In this document: in pieces, positions 1 to 12,591 of the stretch
Numbering within the stretch: the stretch's first letter is position 1
How the letters are laid out: every line of letters starts with the position of its first letter
DNA from: Drechslerella dactyloides
Lineage: Eukaryota; Ascomycota; Orbiliomycetes; Orbiliales; Orbiliaceae
DNA length: 64,000 nucleotides
Reading direction: 5' to 3'
NCBI GenBank assembly: GCA_020064725.1
Contig: JAGTWJ010000002.1
Span: 4,030,001 to 4,094,000, forward strand
Position numbers and translations under genes: made by a program
Notes under the pieces: generated by a model
What the model saw: the letters and a program-made list of their open reading frames with translations, nothing else
Databases searched by the model: none
Told to the model about the DNA's origin: nothing

Positions 1-1918
1 GCTTTTTGGCGAAAATCAAGCATCGGCATAAATGACTGGCCGTTCATGGAGCCTGATTGTGAAGTACTCATTTGACAAAGTCGATGCGAGCAGCAGATAT
101 AGAACGGACAGAAATACGGGAGTCCGGAGACGCAGAGACAATGTTACACACCTGTTTAACCAAAATCTAGATGGAAGAAGAGCTTGGCGATCAGGTCGCA
201 CGAGTGCCCCTACGATTGGGAAAGCACAGCAAGATGCGAAACAGATATTCTTCTTACTAACAACTCCATCAAAACATGTGCAAATTGAGTATTGACGAGG
301 ATGAATACAGATTCGAACATCATGAGATGTATCCTATTCATCCTGAGAAACATGAATGAATAGTACCATAGACGTATTTTCATCTGCATTTTAACATCGT
401 TAAAGTACTTGAGATGGCGTTATGCGCGTCGATCTTTCATTTCCCTAAAAACTTAGGTCTATTGTTTCTTATCGGGCCGCGAAACATATTCGGACACGAA
501 TCATGGGTTTTCCACGTTGAACTACTCTGATATGACCGAAATATGTTTAGCATTGATGCTAGATTGCAGAAATCATCATCAGGCGTGGACATGGAGAAAC
601 TAGCAAGCCATCCTGGACACAAGCAGGAAGTACAAGCATATGAGCAATAGCCGACTAAAGATATATGTTCTGCTGAGGGACATTTTGAAGTTCGATAATG
701 TTATAATTCAGTTCGATGATCTAGTCACTTCAGGGGTGATCTATGATGGAGATAAATGAGATTGCCAACAATGGTATGCTGTTGGGTCTTCTGTGGAGAT
801 GGTATGAAATTTTCCACGGAATATAGCTCTCTAGGGTGCCTTATCCGTACAACGAATGCTATGAGTGTCGCTCTATATACTGGCTTCGTCCAGAGCCATG
901 GATAGACACCTATATTAGTAGTTTCTTGGTCCCTGAATGCCTGACAATTATGATATCACTTTACATAATTCAATTTCGATGGTTGACTAGGAAAGGCAGA
1001 TATTTCGCTGCAACTAGTCTTGTGCTTTGATTTGTTTGCCAGAGTGCGTATTTTCACCAGGAGCAACAGAGCTCGACTTGTAACTATGTAGCATTCAAAC
1101 ATTCAAACAAATATATAAGAGCAGTTCACGTGCGAACCTATGAAGGACTGGGTCAACATCGACAGATATCAGTTGCTCGAAGAATGGCTATTCAGATTGG
1201 CTGTTAGATCTTCAACTATGCAGTGGATAATCACTATCGGCGTGTATGCATGACTCTTTACTACTCCCGAAATGACCGAAATATTGGGTGATCGATATGG
1301 TGTGCGTCGGGGCTCTTCCAACAACTTCCGAAAGTTATGGTTGAACAATCAGCATCAAACCCAGAGATGCTCAAAGCGCCGTTAATACACCTCGGCATAT
1401 TCAAAATCGAACTGACGGTCAACAAATGTTTGTTCGGGATCAGCTGGCGGTGTAGCGAGAATTTCGCTTGACACCCAATGATACTGAGCATCTATCCTCA
1501 CAGCAATCTCCACGCTTGTCATAATGTTGGATAGCTCTATAAATATCGGACAACATTGAAGCGTCTATATGCAGCAGGTATACTTCTAGCTGGAACGTTC
1601 ACGGATTCAAAATCCATGATAAATTATCACACACGAGGAATTTGTGCGCTATTCCAGATACATATAGCACTGCAAAACTATATCTAGTTAAACCAATAAC
1701 GAAGAATCGATGAGCTGTGGGGCATTCTATGGCAGCATACAATGTCCAAAATATCATGGGCTACTCAAGCTCACTAATATATCGTGCGTCTTTATTCAAA
1801 CGCGTGCCACTCGGCAGTCATAGCCACAAAGATTAACGAGAAAACAATTCGTCACCCACCCGCGCACGCGGGTTGTGCACTCATTTAATATCTGGAGCTA
1901 ATGCAGATTTACATTGCC

Positions 1919-1942
1919 CTTGTCTCGCAAGCCAGACGCCTT
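1919..1942 (-). repeat. Short dispersed repeat, family 1, copy 1
   Basis: On the minus strand this reads as a GGCGTCTGGCTTGCGAGACA-like word. Closely similar words occur at 44016, 48156 and 62825. The word is too short to assign to an element type. Confidence 0.5.
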
Positions 1943-2557
1943 CGAGACAACATTGCGCCGTCATGTCAGCTTACGCGTTCTTGTCAATTATCCCAAAGAA
2001 TTCTTCGAAGCTATGTATTCGTTGCGGCCTCCCCATTCGGTACGCTATACGATTGATATTTTCTGATTAATTGGTTGAACTATGAAAGATATCGGCCATA
2101 TATAGAGAACACTCTCAATCCTTTGGGTGCAAGTGCATGTGTTTTCTGGCCTTTTTCTAAGGAGTAGTTGGGGAAATTTTATAAATGCTCTATAAAATTA
2201 AATGGCGAAAGTGACCCACTTGAAGCTGACGAGCAAGATTTCGCAAATCAAATAGGGTGTGAGGATGACCCGAAAGGCAGATGGAAAATCAATATGCTTT
2301 TAACACACCAGGGAGTCTGCAAATGATCAACATACGGCCTTTGGAATCAGAGCATCACATGATGTTTTCCATAGGCCCTACTATTCTGCGGCACTTTTGA
2401 TGATCTTTCGTCGAGATTTTATGTCATACTAAAACTGGGGCTATTCTAGATGCTGGGCGAGAGCATCCCGTATATATTCTTAAGTTAAAATTCTGAGGGC
2501 TGATGTGCCTCATTCGTCGATATTCGCAAATACTATACGAGAATCATGCAAAAGGCA

Positions 2558-2577
2558 TTTTCTGGTCTCGTAAACCA
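2558..2577 (+). repeat. Short dispersed repeat, family 2, copy 1
   Basis: Contains the word TCTGGTCTCGTAAACCA, which recurs about 190 bases further on and again in a T-shifted form near 43 kb. Confidence 0.5.
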
Positions 2578-2751
2578 GATCGCACGAAGTGCAGGCGCAC
2601 GTCAGGCATTTTCCTTCTCTCTGCAGATGCCGCGTTGAATTAATATCAACGCGCTTCTAAATTTTTGCGAATTGCGCTTAAACACGCACTCTGTCATTGC
2701 TGCAAATCCTGTATCTAGAAGTAGGCAATCCATAAGCTCTAGAGTTACTAG

Positions 2752-2777
2752 CTTCTGGTCTCGTAAACCAAACCCTT
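2752..2777 (+). repeat. Short dispersed repeat, family 2, copy 2
   Basis: Contains GGTCTCGTAAACCAAACCC, identical to the first copy over TCTGGTCTCGTAAACCA and matching the copy near 43 kb except for C-to-T type differences. Confidence 0.5.
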
Positions 2778-3078
2778 CCTTGCCACCGAACTTCTAATTT
2801 CTAAGATATCGTAGATATAAGCGTGGTATATGGGCTCGTAGGTCTGCGTTGTGTGTGGTCGAAGTCGCCTTTTCCAAATACGGCTAATGTTCGGTTCGCC
2901 GCTTTGGGACCTGTCTTTGAAATGGAACCGTGAAACCATCGAACTTCAACCTCGTCCTCAGCATCCGTCCACACAACATCTCCTCAAGCATTCGGTATCG
3001 TCTTTACACCCACGTCCTTACCGCCATCGAACTTCCGAATTCCCCTATAACAGCGGTACAGCTCCCCGCGATCTCAAA

Positions 3079-4404
3079 ATGGCGGAGGTTGACACTCTCG
3101 CCACACGAGCCCCAGAGGCCGACGCGCAGGAAGACTCACCAGCCGTCGAGCCGTCGCCCGACACCGCCGTCGCCCTGAAATCCAAGGACACAGCTGTAGC
3201 GCCGGCCAAAAAGCGCCGGCGACCCGCGAGACCGCAAGTCGACAAAGCGAACTTCAAGCCGGGCGAGATCCCCCAGCAGACCGGCACTGTCTGGAACATC
3301 TGGTACAACAAGGTACGTCTATCCACCCCGGCTCACCCCTGCTTCTTTCCATAGAACCATACACTAACACGAAGTAGTGGTCTGGCGGCGACCGCGAAGA
3401 CAAATACATATCCAAACATCACGCTGAAGGCCGCTGCAACGTCGCCAAAGACTCCGGATACACGAAAGCCGACCGCGTCCCCGGCTCCTACTTCTGCCTC
3501 TTCTTCGCGCGCGGTCTGTGCCCGCACGGCCACGAGTGCGAGTATCTGCATCGCCTGCCGACCATCCACGACATGTTCAACCCCAATATCGATTGTTTCG
3601 GCCGCGACAAACACTCGGACTATCGAGACGATATGGGTGGCGTTGGCAGCTTCATGCGACAGAATCGCACACTGTATATCGGCCGGATACACGTCAGCGA
3701 TGACATTGAAGAGATTGTGGCGCGGCATTTCGCCGAATGGGGGCAGGTCGAGAGGAGTACGTATTATCCGTCAACCAGCATCAATTCGAGATCGTGCACG
3801 GCTAACAGGTTGTGATATAGTACGAGTTCTAAACTCCCGCGGTGTGGCCTTCGTGACATACACCAATGAGGCGAACGCTCAGTTCGCAAAGGAGGCAATG
3901 GCACACCAATCCCTCGACCATAGCGAGATCCTAAACGTACGCTGGGCGACGGTCGACCCCAATCCACTAGCACAGGCACGCGACAAGCGGCGGATAGAAG
4001 AGCAGGCTGCCGAGGCGATTCGGAGGGCGCTACCCGCCGAATACGTGGCTGAGCTGGAGGGCAAGGACCCGGAGGCGAGGAAACGGCGACGAATGGAAAG
4101 TGGGTTTGGACTGCAGGGATACGAAGCGCCTGAGCAGATATGGTACAACCGCGGCGCGGATGCCGTCAATCCCATAGGGAGGCAAGGTTACGAACATCTG
4201 GAGGGTGCGGATCAAGCGGGTCTATTGGAGGCACCACCGACAGAGCCGGAGAAGGAGGAAGGGGGGATATTATCAGGCAATACGCTGGCCGCCTTGAAGA
4301 ACTACGCGCAGCAGACACAGGGCAGTTCCACCGTCAAAGTAGCCGAGAAAGTAACTGGCGGCGGTCCACTGGTTGCTTACGGTAGTGACGACGATAGTGA
4401 CTGA
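3079..4404 (+). CDS. cwc2: Pre-mRNA-splicing factor Cwc2
   Basis: RNA-binding protein of the Prp19-associated (NTC) complex that contacts U6 snRNA and the intron in the spliceosome core, in the nucleus. Exons are 3079-3312, 3378-3756 and 3821-4404, giving 398 aa. Both introns have GTACGT donors and CTAAC-type branch sites. Joining at the second intron restores the conserved stretch E-R-I-R-V-L-N-S-R-G. A basic N-terminal tail is followed by the Torus region, a CCCH zinc finger (C118, C126, C132, H136) and an RRM starting near residue 175 (RTLYIGRI). The C-terminal tail is acidic. The start is the first ATG that gives the usual MAEVD-type N-terminus; the frame is open further upstream, so a longer N-terminus cannot be fully excluded. 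It converges with ELP3, with 209 bp between the stop codons. Confidence 0.95.
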
Positions 4405-4613
4405 GCCTTTCTGGCTGGATGGTACGGGTAAAAGTTGTATTTTGATAGCGGTTAATGAATATGTATTATAGACACTCATAGACATGATGATACCCAGTCT
4501 CTTGAAATGCTCCAAATGCTAGATGCAACCCATAACGCCAGGTAAATTCCCTCCCATGTATATACACCGCCCAGATATGATAAGAAATTCTGATCTCAAC
4601 CATGGGTCCTACA

Positions 4614-6467
4614 CTACACCAGCACCTTCGACATGTATGGTCCGTCGAGGTGATACCCAAGCCCAGCGTAGTATTTTCGTACGCCGACACCGCTGATACT
4701 ATAGATCTGTTAGCATCGTTCACAAGTTTCTAGAGCGTTGAACCACTTACACGCTAATCTTCTCACTCCCATGCTCGTCTCTTGCGATCCTCTCCGCTTC
4801 TTCCATCAACAATGTTCCGAACCCTTGATGCTGGAACTTCTTCGGATTGCGCCCATGCACCGGTACCGCACTCCCATACACATGCAGCTCCCTCACCAGA
4901 CTCGTCGGCTGCCCCGTCAGTTCCGGCCGGAATGTCCGATCCGAGCACTTTCTCAGCCGTAGCAGTCCGATGAGGATATCCTGCTTCGGATCCTCGTACG
5001 ACAGAAAAGTTTCCCATCCCCCGTTCGCCGTATAGTCCCGACGGATCAGTTCGACCTGGTCCGGTCGCACCTTATGCTTGATCTCCTGTATCCCCACCTC
5101 TCGCGTCCGCACATCTCGACATGTCGTGCCGAAGTCCTTCATCCGCGCCAGCGCTAGCTCACGAAGGTTGCCATTTTCAACGCCCGACGTAACGAGAGGC
5201 ATCGGGATATCTCTCTGCACTCTGTATATCCGCGTCCACGGTGGCACTAACGCTAGTATCCGCGCGACCAGGTCAATAAGTGCGTTTGGCGTATAGTTCT
5301 TGTACCGTCCCGTCCGCCATAGTTCGTACAATCCAGTCCCCCGAATGACCAGCGTCGGATATATCTTCAGCCCATCGGTTCGAAACTCCGGATTCTCAAA
5401 GTACTCGCGAAACTGGTCGAGATCGCGCTCCATCCCGCAGTTCGGCAGGTCAGGCATCATGTGTGAGACGACTTTATACCCTGCATCCTTGGCGAGCTTG
5501 AAAGTCTCGCAGACGGCCTTTACTGTGTGGCCGCGGTTTGTGTCGCGGGCGACGTCCTCGTACAGACTCTGCACGCCGATTTCGAGCCGCGTGCACCCGT
5601 ACCGTAGCATGGAAGATAGATGTGTATCGAGGCAGTAATCCGGCCGTGTCTCGATTGTAATCCCCACGCACTTCGTCTGCGACTGCTCGGCGAACTGCAC
5701 CGCTTCGTCAACATTCTCTGTCGTATGTCCCGATAGCGCATTGTGAAGACTGCTGATGAACCAGTCTCTGTAAGATTCGGGTAGTGACATAAACGTGCCA
5801 CCCATGATAATGTATTCCACCTTGTCGACACTGTGCCCAAGTTGGCGTAGCTGTTCGACTCGCCCGCGAGCCTGTTCGAAGGGGTCGTAGCGGGCGCGGA
5901 TGGCGCGCATGCTGGTGGGTTCATAGCCGGTATAGGATTGTGTGCTGTATTCAAAGTCGGAGTCCGGGCCGCCAGGGCAGTAGACGCAGATATTTCCGGT
6001 CTAAGAAAAGTCAGTAACAAAGACCGTAGAGGGGAGGAGTGCGGCTTTCATACAAATGCGATATGCGGACATCGATGCGGCTTGCACATAACAGCGACCA
6101 CGGCGATGCCAGAGCTTGTCCCTACGTAGGATCCCTATTAGCACGGTGTTCTCAGGCTCAAGATCGTACAAGAAGAGACCAACGTACGGACGGGCTTCGC
6201 TACTAGCTTCGGTACAATGTATTTCTTGTAATGTTCTGGTACCGCAGCGATGATGTCCGTCAACGGCGGCGTCCTTGTAAGCTTAAACTTCTTCGCAACA
6301 GTCCCCCGTAGAGCGTTCAAGTTGACATCTTTGCCCTTGCCCCCGGACTCTTCGTGCAGCTGGATCAGATGATTTGCGACTTCGGCGCATGCTTGGGCGT
6401 ATCGTTCGGACTCCGACGTCGTAGGGCCCTTGTCCTTGGCCTTGAGGCCGGTGTGCTGTGCCACCAT
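4614..6467 (-). CDS. ELP3: Elongator complex catalytic subunit Elp3
   Basis: Radical-SAM and acetyl-CoA enzyme of the Elongator complex. It makes the cm5-type modification on the wobble uridine of tRNAs; older literature calls it a histone acetyltransferase. Exons on the minus strand are 6188-6467, 6054-6121, 4751-6000 and 4614-4698, giving 560 aa, the normal family size. The iron-sulphur motif C-x9-C-x2-C is C111, C121 and C124, split by an intron after HRCPHIAF. It is followed by VYCPGGPDSDFEYSTQSYTG. The C-terminal GNAT domain has Q-G-F-G-T-L and ends GYHLDGPYMSKVLV. The last intron uses an AG just before TATCAGC, which restores V-I-S-G-V-G-V; the nearer AG would break the frame. Confidence 0.96.
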
Positions 6468-6919
6468 GATGGTGGGTAATCTGGATGTAGTGGTGGCGGA
6501 CTTGGAGTTTCGTGGGAAGCTTAGTGGTGTATGCCGAAGCTGTCGGTGTCGATTGAGTGAGTGGTGGGGGTTTGATAAATTTTGGACCTAGCTAACTTGC
6601 TCATTGGCGGCGGCCTGGGGCCCAGAGCTTTGGACTGTCCGCGATCGAGGAAAAATCCAACAAACAACACCAACGGCAAGTCTTCCCCAAGGACTACCGA
6701 ATTGCCGCCTTCGCGAATGCACTCCAGATATATGCCACGAAATCGAGCGGGGAGCAATGGATTCTTCGATGCGTAATAGACAGAACGACAGGAGAGATTT
6801 ATAAACACAAGACACCCTGTCACTCCGTAGTGTAAAAACAGATGGCAGCAGAATAAATGAAAATCAATCTAGCCATGACCGCACGATAGTATACTGGCTA
6901 GCTGACATGCCTATTAAGA
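6468..6919. other. Upstream region of ELP3
   Basis: No gene is recognised. It should hold the ELP3 promoter and 5' UTR. Short open frames on both strands have no domain signature. Confidence 0.5.
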
Positions 6920-7246
6920 TCATTCTGTGTCAGCTTCCGGGCTTGCCTCTTTGACATTCTCCTCGGTTTTGACCATTGGCTCCCTGATAGCTGGCCTTGC
7001 CCCCATTTTCTTCAGCATGGCCAACAGTCGTTGCCCTGGGCAATTTTGCTCAGTACAAACCCCGGTGTGCTTGGGGCTGACTGGTTTGGAATTCGCCTCC
7101 TGCTGAGACGTTCGAGATGCCGTCGTGTCAAGGAAAGGCCGGTTTGCCGACCTTGTAGTCATAGCGCCATTCCGTGCTTCCACGATTCCCCACCTCTGAA
7201 CAGATTCGCCTTCCCTGTTTACTACGACAACTTCAAAGTCGACCAT
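6920..7246 (-). CDS. Doubtful small hypothetical protein
   Basis: An intronless 108-codon ATG frame. The product starts MVDFEVVVVN, is polar and charged, has two cysteines in C-T-E-Q-N-C and ends in an acidic tail. I do not recognise any family, signal peptide or membrane segment. The N-terminal D-F-E-V-V-V-V-N segment looks strand-like and protein-like, which is why it is listed. It sits alone in gene-poor DNA between ELP3 and the P5B ATPase. It may be a remnant or a chance frame. Confidence 0.22.
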   Translation of the reverse strand: MVDFEVVVVNREGESVQRWGIVEARNGAMTTRSANRPFLDTTASRTSQQEANSKPVSPKHTGVCTEQNCPGQRLLAMLKKMGARPAIREPMVKTEENVKEASPEADTE

Positions 7247-8264
7247 CTTGATCCGTCTTTCTCTTTAGTTACCCAACAGGCCTAGATTTGTATCGCTAGT
7301 TGGTTGGTATGTATAGGTAAGTCAAAATTGAAAACCGCAGATTTAGATTGGGGCTAGGGGAGGGTGTATACTTTGTCGGGGGGGTGAAACGGTTCACTAG
7401 GACCTTAATTGTTTATGCTGACACGAGCTAGTGGTGAACGCTGGGTAACGCTGCTATCGTTAGCCTGATGGATACAATGCGTCCAAACTGTACAACATGA
7501 TTATAAGGAGGTATGCAATGAGGACACTAACGTGAGATAGTTCCTGAAGATGGTTGTCAAAATGCAAATAGCCTAGGAGTATGGTGATGGTGCCAAGTGT
7601 GCTTGGTGAGGTAACTGTTGGTGTCAGCCGACGATGCGTATGGATGGTCTTGTGAATAGGTTGACAGCTGGAGATACTTGCTTATCAAGCGCTATTTCAA
7701 CGCGCTTCTCCATTTTGATTGAGTGCAGGTTCTAAGATGGCATAAGTTATGCCAGGGAGTCGCAGGTGGTTGACTTCTGTGCAATGTAGATGGATATATT
7801 GCCTATGGTTCTGCGGTATTATTTCTCGGCTGGTTGCGATGCAGAGTATACTGCAGGGTAAAAGGTATATACTTTGGCGTGATGCAATATCATATTGCTA
7901 TGGAATCGACACCAAATTTGCAAAGTCTCTTCATCGATGGATATCGATGGAGTTCTCATATCTATGGCTTCACTTAAAATTAAAAAATGAGACATTCTGC
8001 CACGCATGAGGTTCTATTCTTTCCAAGGTAGGATTGAAGAAATGAATATAAGGTGTTAAAACTGATCTAGATACTATCTGGCTAACTAAAGTCATATGCA
8101 AAATATATGATACATAAATGAACAGTTCTTGCTCCGAAGCAACCGTGCAGAAAACTAAGATATCAAAAAAATAGCACTGAAGCCCATTCAAACATCGCCT
8201 CAGCGAGTTACCACCTACCTATAACCCGCTGGCGAAATATCGTACACTACTTCTACTCATGATC
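7247..8264. other. Gene-free interval downstream of the P5B ATPase
   Basis: AT-rich DNA containing a run of seven G near 7378 and several short open frames without family resemblance. A 13-base word (TCAACGCGCTTCT) at 7697 also occurs at 2646. The 3' UTR of the ATPase gene lies at the right end. Confidence 0.45.
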
Positions 8265-11200
8265 TCAAACCCGCATCTCCTCCTCAAGGACTTTATACTC
8301 CTTCCGCTTCTTCTTCAAACTCGGCCGCAGCACTACCGTCGCTTTCCCAACCCATCTTGCCAGCTGCACAAACGCCCTCTTTTCCCCAAACCAGCTCACC
8401 ACGAACCCGACAGCGGAGAACAGCACAATCACAAACTTGAAGGACGCGGACATCACTGTCAGCTCCATCAGATCCTTGAGCCACTGTGCCGGGGCGATGA
8501 GCAGGTACGTCACGATCAGCATTGCAACAGCGATGGTGACCATATAAGGTACTATACACACGGTCTCGTTAGCGACGGATATAAGAGTAAGGTGCAGAGG
8601 AAGAATAACTTACTGTTCTGCGTCATAGGTTTCCTGAATGGCGGTCCAACGCTTAATATGATGCTAGCCAGAATATACTGGTAGCAGGATGTTAAGAACA
8701 GACTCGTATTCTGCGAATTGTAGATGTTTGACTTCTCCGGGTCCACAACTGGCGGGATGTACCACTCCTGCCGCTGCACGAGCGTGTATACAGCCATTTG
8801 CACGAGGAGGCAGATGGCCATTTGTCCGAGGAGTGGAATGAGCACTTTCCGGGACACCAAGCTTGCCGTCGGCCGTTTTATGGATAGTTTGTCTGCCGGG
8901 TCGCTCCAGCTCACTACGGATGGTCAGTTGGTGACTTTCCACAAATGCTTCCGCGGGAATGCGATAAGTGGACTTACTAAAGATTGCGATAGGAAGGATG
9001 AGGAGTAAATCGATAAAGAGGAACTAAAGCCTTCGTTAGCGCGAGCGAACAATTGAGGGAACGGTATATTTACCTGAAAGTCGCCCAAGTTCGACCCGGA
9101 CTTGTAGAGAATGCTCACGCTGATGAACTGGATAGCGGAGTACAAACTCATATACTTGAAGCAGCTGAAGCTAGTCACCAGCGAACCGCGCCCCTCCCTA
9201 TGATCTATTAGCATCTGACATAGAATATTTTCAAGGATACCGCATGCTTACCTGATGATCTGTGGCACACAGGAGATCTCAAACACCCGGCTCGTGAAAG
9301 GAGCCGCAACCGATGCCTCGGCCTCGGATAGCGAAATACCAACATCCGCCGCCTTCAGTGCGCCACAGTCATTGGCTCCATCACCGCAGAAGCAGACCGT
9401 ATAGTCTAATGTTTGCAGCTTCTCTACGAGTTCGTGTTTCTCATCCGGCGACATGCGCGCATAGACCTGTCCGATTACCAGCATCCGGTGCATGACTTCC
9501 CGTGGCGCAAAGTCAATCATCCACCTGAACACCTCGCCGCTGACTGCCAGAGAGTAGTTCTTCATATTGCTGATATCATACGGCAGCGACAGGTCTCCCT
9601 CCGGCGGAGCAGGCAGTGGATGCAGCGTGTTTTCGTCAAGCTTGTAGATTTTGTTATCGACACTCTCCCATTGAATCTTCGCGGCAGGGGTCTGCGAGTC
9701 GCCTTCAATGAAATGCGGAACGAACACATGGGCGGTCTTATCGATCAGTTCGCATTCACGCGCAACACTGATGGCTGTGAGAATGTTGTCGCCAGTGCAC
9801 ATGACTCGGCGTAAGTTTGCTTGCTTGAGTTCCTTCATGACGCCAGCAGTGCTTGGCTTCAACTTGTTCTCGAAGATGATGAAGCCGCAAAATTCGAGAT
9901 CGCGCTCTGCTTCCTCGCGCTTCATCTTTTGTGCTTTGACCCAGGACAGCTTTTTGATACTCTTAGTAGCACAGGCAATCACACGGAAGCCTCGATGCGT
10001 ATAGTGAGCCAGCAGGTCATCGTAGTCCTCGGGAACTGTACGGTTGATGTTAGCGGAGAATGGGTAAATCTCAGCGATGAATTAAACTTACAGCTGTCTT
10101 GTCTACAGATATCAGCCATGCACTCTGGTGCACCCTTGACGTAGATATCACATCCGCTTTCGCCAAACTGTCTTACGATAACGCTGGCCCGTCGGAGGTG
10201 AGACACAAATTCGAAGGACTTGAACACACCCAGTTCGAACGAGGTGCTGCCTTCGCTGTCACCATATCTCTTCCCTGGCGGTGGGCGAACCACCGGCGGC
10301 GATATAGCATTCGGCTGTGCAGCGGAAAGGACATCCTCGCTGTTCCGTCGGACCTGAGAACCGGTTTCCTCATACGACCAGCCAGTGAATGCAAACATTT
10401 TCTGATCGAGAGGGTCGCCGATGAGCTCACCATCAACTAAACGAAGCGAGTGGCAGGTGGCCATTGTGTGGAGAATAGCCTTGTTCGAAACAAAGTCGAC
10501 GGACTGATCGCGTTCAGATGTAGTCAGCGGCAGCAAGCTCGGCGAATCGTTGTAGATATTGGAAAACTTCTTAGAAGTCCGCTGGACGGATCGCACTCCC
10601 AGAACGTCGAGACCATCTTCTGTCAGAGTGCCAGTTTTATCAAAACAGATAACATCTAGCTTTCCTGCTACGTTGACCCTCATTGGGCTGATACAGAAGA
10701 TCTGCTTTCGTTTGAGTCTCGATAGCGCAAAGTTGGTCCCAATAGTCAGGGTTGCGGGAAGAGCTGGCGGCACGACGATCGTGATCAAGTCCAGTGCTCG
10801 GACAACTATCAAATGCCAGGCAAGCTAGATAAGTTGTTAGCGTGGGTGCTATACCAGAGACTTGTGGGGTCCACCTACTCCTAGTTCGATAAATCGGATG
10901 AAAGAGGCGATAAAACCCAGCAGAGCAATTCCAGCCATGACACTAATATAGTAGAAACTGTCGCGATAAAACTTGAACCCTGTAGGCTTCGGGAACAGCA
11001 TACTCCGCACTAGTGCGCCCTTCGTCGTATTGAAACCAGTGCGAACAACAAGCGCCAGAGCGACCGCTTCCTCATCTTGTCCCTCCTGCGGTCGACGAGC
11101 GCGGATTATCTTGGTACCGCAGAACAAAAAGTACTTTGACAACGCTGGCTTAACCGACGAAGCGCCCAGATCCAACTCCTGCAGAGCGTCTTCGGTGCAT

Positions 11201-12591
11201 GGGACTTTAGATACAGGCACTGACTCCCCGGTCAGCATACTCTCATTGACGATGCAGTCTCCAGAAAGTAATATGCTATCGCAGGGAAACAGCGTCAAGT
11301 TCGGGTCCGTGACCTCATAGACGTCCCCCGGCACCAAATCTGAGGAAGACACATACTCCCAGTATCCGTTGCGAAGAACCCGAATGTCGCAGATGAACTT
11401 TGATATCTCGCGCAGCCGCTTCATGGTGGACTTTGTCTCGATGAGGGTACTCGTGATGCTGACGACGGAAATCAGAAAGATGCAAGTCGCATAGTAATAG
11501 TATTCGTCCATTGACCAGAGAATTATACTGGCGATCTGAAATACGTAGAACGGATGGAACACCTCGTCTATGAAGAGGTTCATGGTACTCTTTTCTTCTA
11601 TATCGATGACGTTGGGGCCGAAGACCGCAGCTCGCTGGTCACGCAGGTCGTTGTCTACTCCCTGCCGGGCGGATAGAACGCTGTCCCATTCTGGGTCTTT
11701 CCAGTGTGTCGTGAGCATGAACTTGTCTTCTACAGGGTTATAGCAGAAGCGTATGTAGCGATAGTCAAGGTATCGCAGGTAGTTCACGATTGGGTCGTCG
11801 TCTTCCTCAGCCTCCTCGGCTGCCGCGACCGCCTTTTCAGACGGGGGGCCGAACACGGTTGAGAGGGTCATCCCATAGTTGCGCTTTCGAACAGGGTGGA
11901 TGCTAAACTCGTTCCATTCGTTCTCAACTACTACCCATTCGCAATCCCTCAACGGACAGGGCTTCCCTATCAACCGTATTCTCCAGCGCGGCATCCAGCG
12001 TAACATGAGGTAGAATAAGCCCAGCGTCAACACCGAGAAGACAGACATGATCGCAGAGCCCATTTTGCTCGTCCGAAAGCCTCCCACAATGATTGTCAGA
12101 TCCTCGGTCAGGATGTATATCTTTTGGCTCGACCGCAGCGGCCCTCGGAAGAAACCACGGCTTGTATCGGTGGCATTCGTGTCTTGGCGATCCAGCAACG
12201 GCAATTCCTGAGAATCTCTCGAGGCCCTCGGCGACCTGGCTAGCGACTGGCGTCTGGATCCCGTTTCCAGATCGATATCGATGTCGCCGTCCCACGCGTC
12301 GAATAATGGAAACTCGTCGTCGTCGTCTTCGATCGCCTCCTCGTTGTCCCATCTGTCGACCTCATCCTGCTGGAAGAACGTGAAGCTGGCGTTGGACTCG
12401 GTGCGGGATCGGCGGCGATGCGCGAACGCGGACACGCTCGAAGGGACGCTTTCTGTGATGGGCCCGCTGAAGACGTCCTCGTGGGACATCTCCACGCCGT
12501 CGGCCTGCGAGTAGAAGCTGGCGTCAGAGACATTTGACTCCGCGCGTGGCCGGGGACCTGGCCGGGGGGCCGAGGGCGGCGGAGAGGCCAT
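8265..12591 (-). CDS. ypk9: P5B-type ATPase (Ypk9/ATP13A2-like)
   Basis: Vacuolar or lysosomal membrane P-type ATPase. The family exports polyamines from the organelle and affects metal tolerance. Exons on the minus strand are 10879-12591, 10092-10824, 9252-10035, 9074-9197, 8978-9023, 8614-8913 and 8265-8551, giving 1328 aa. A long acidic Ser-rich cytosolic N-terminus (about 1-160) precedes an N-terminal membrane hairpin. The actuator motif TGES is at 454-457, the fourth membrane helix carries PPALP (590-594; P5A enzymes have PPELP) and the phosphorylated Asp is D633 in DKTGTLTEDGLD. A hinge motif GDGANDCGALKAAD follows, then the C-terminal helices. PPALP is the basis for the P5B call. All six introns are 50-64 nt with GTAAGT/GTAGGT-like donors. 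No key residue is missing. Substrate is inferred from the family only. Confidence 0.95.

Larger units (their letters stand above)
1..2850. other. AT-rich gene-free left edge
   Basis: No reading frame here has a recognisable domain, a convincing length or fungal splice signals around it. Base composition is visibly more AT-rich than the gene-dense parts, and there are many short A/T runs. It carries relics of short dispersed repeats (see the repeats at 1919, 2558 and 2752) that recur in the 42-48 kb island. This fits old, mutated transposon DNA, but no transposase or reverse transcriptase fragment could be read. Confidence 0.55.
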
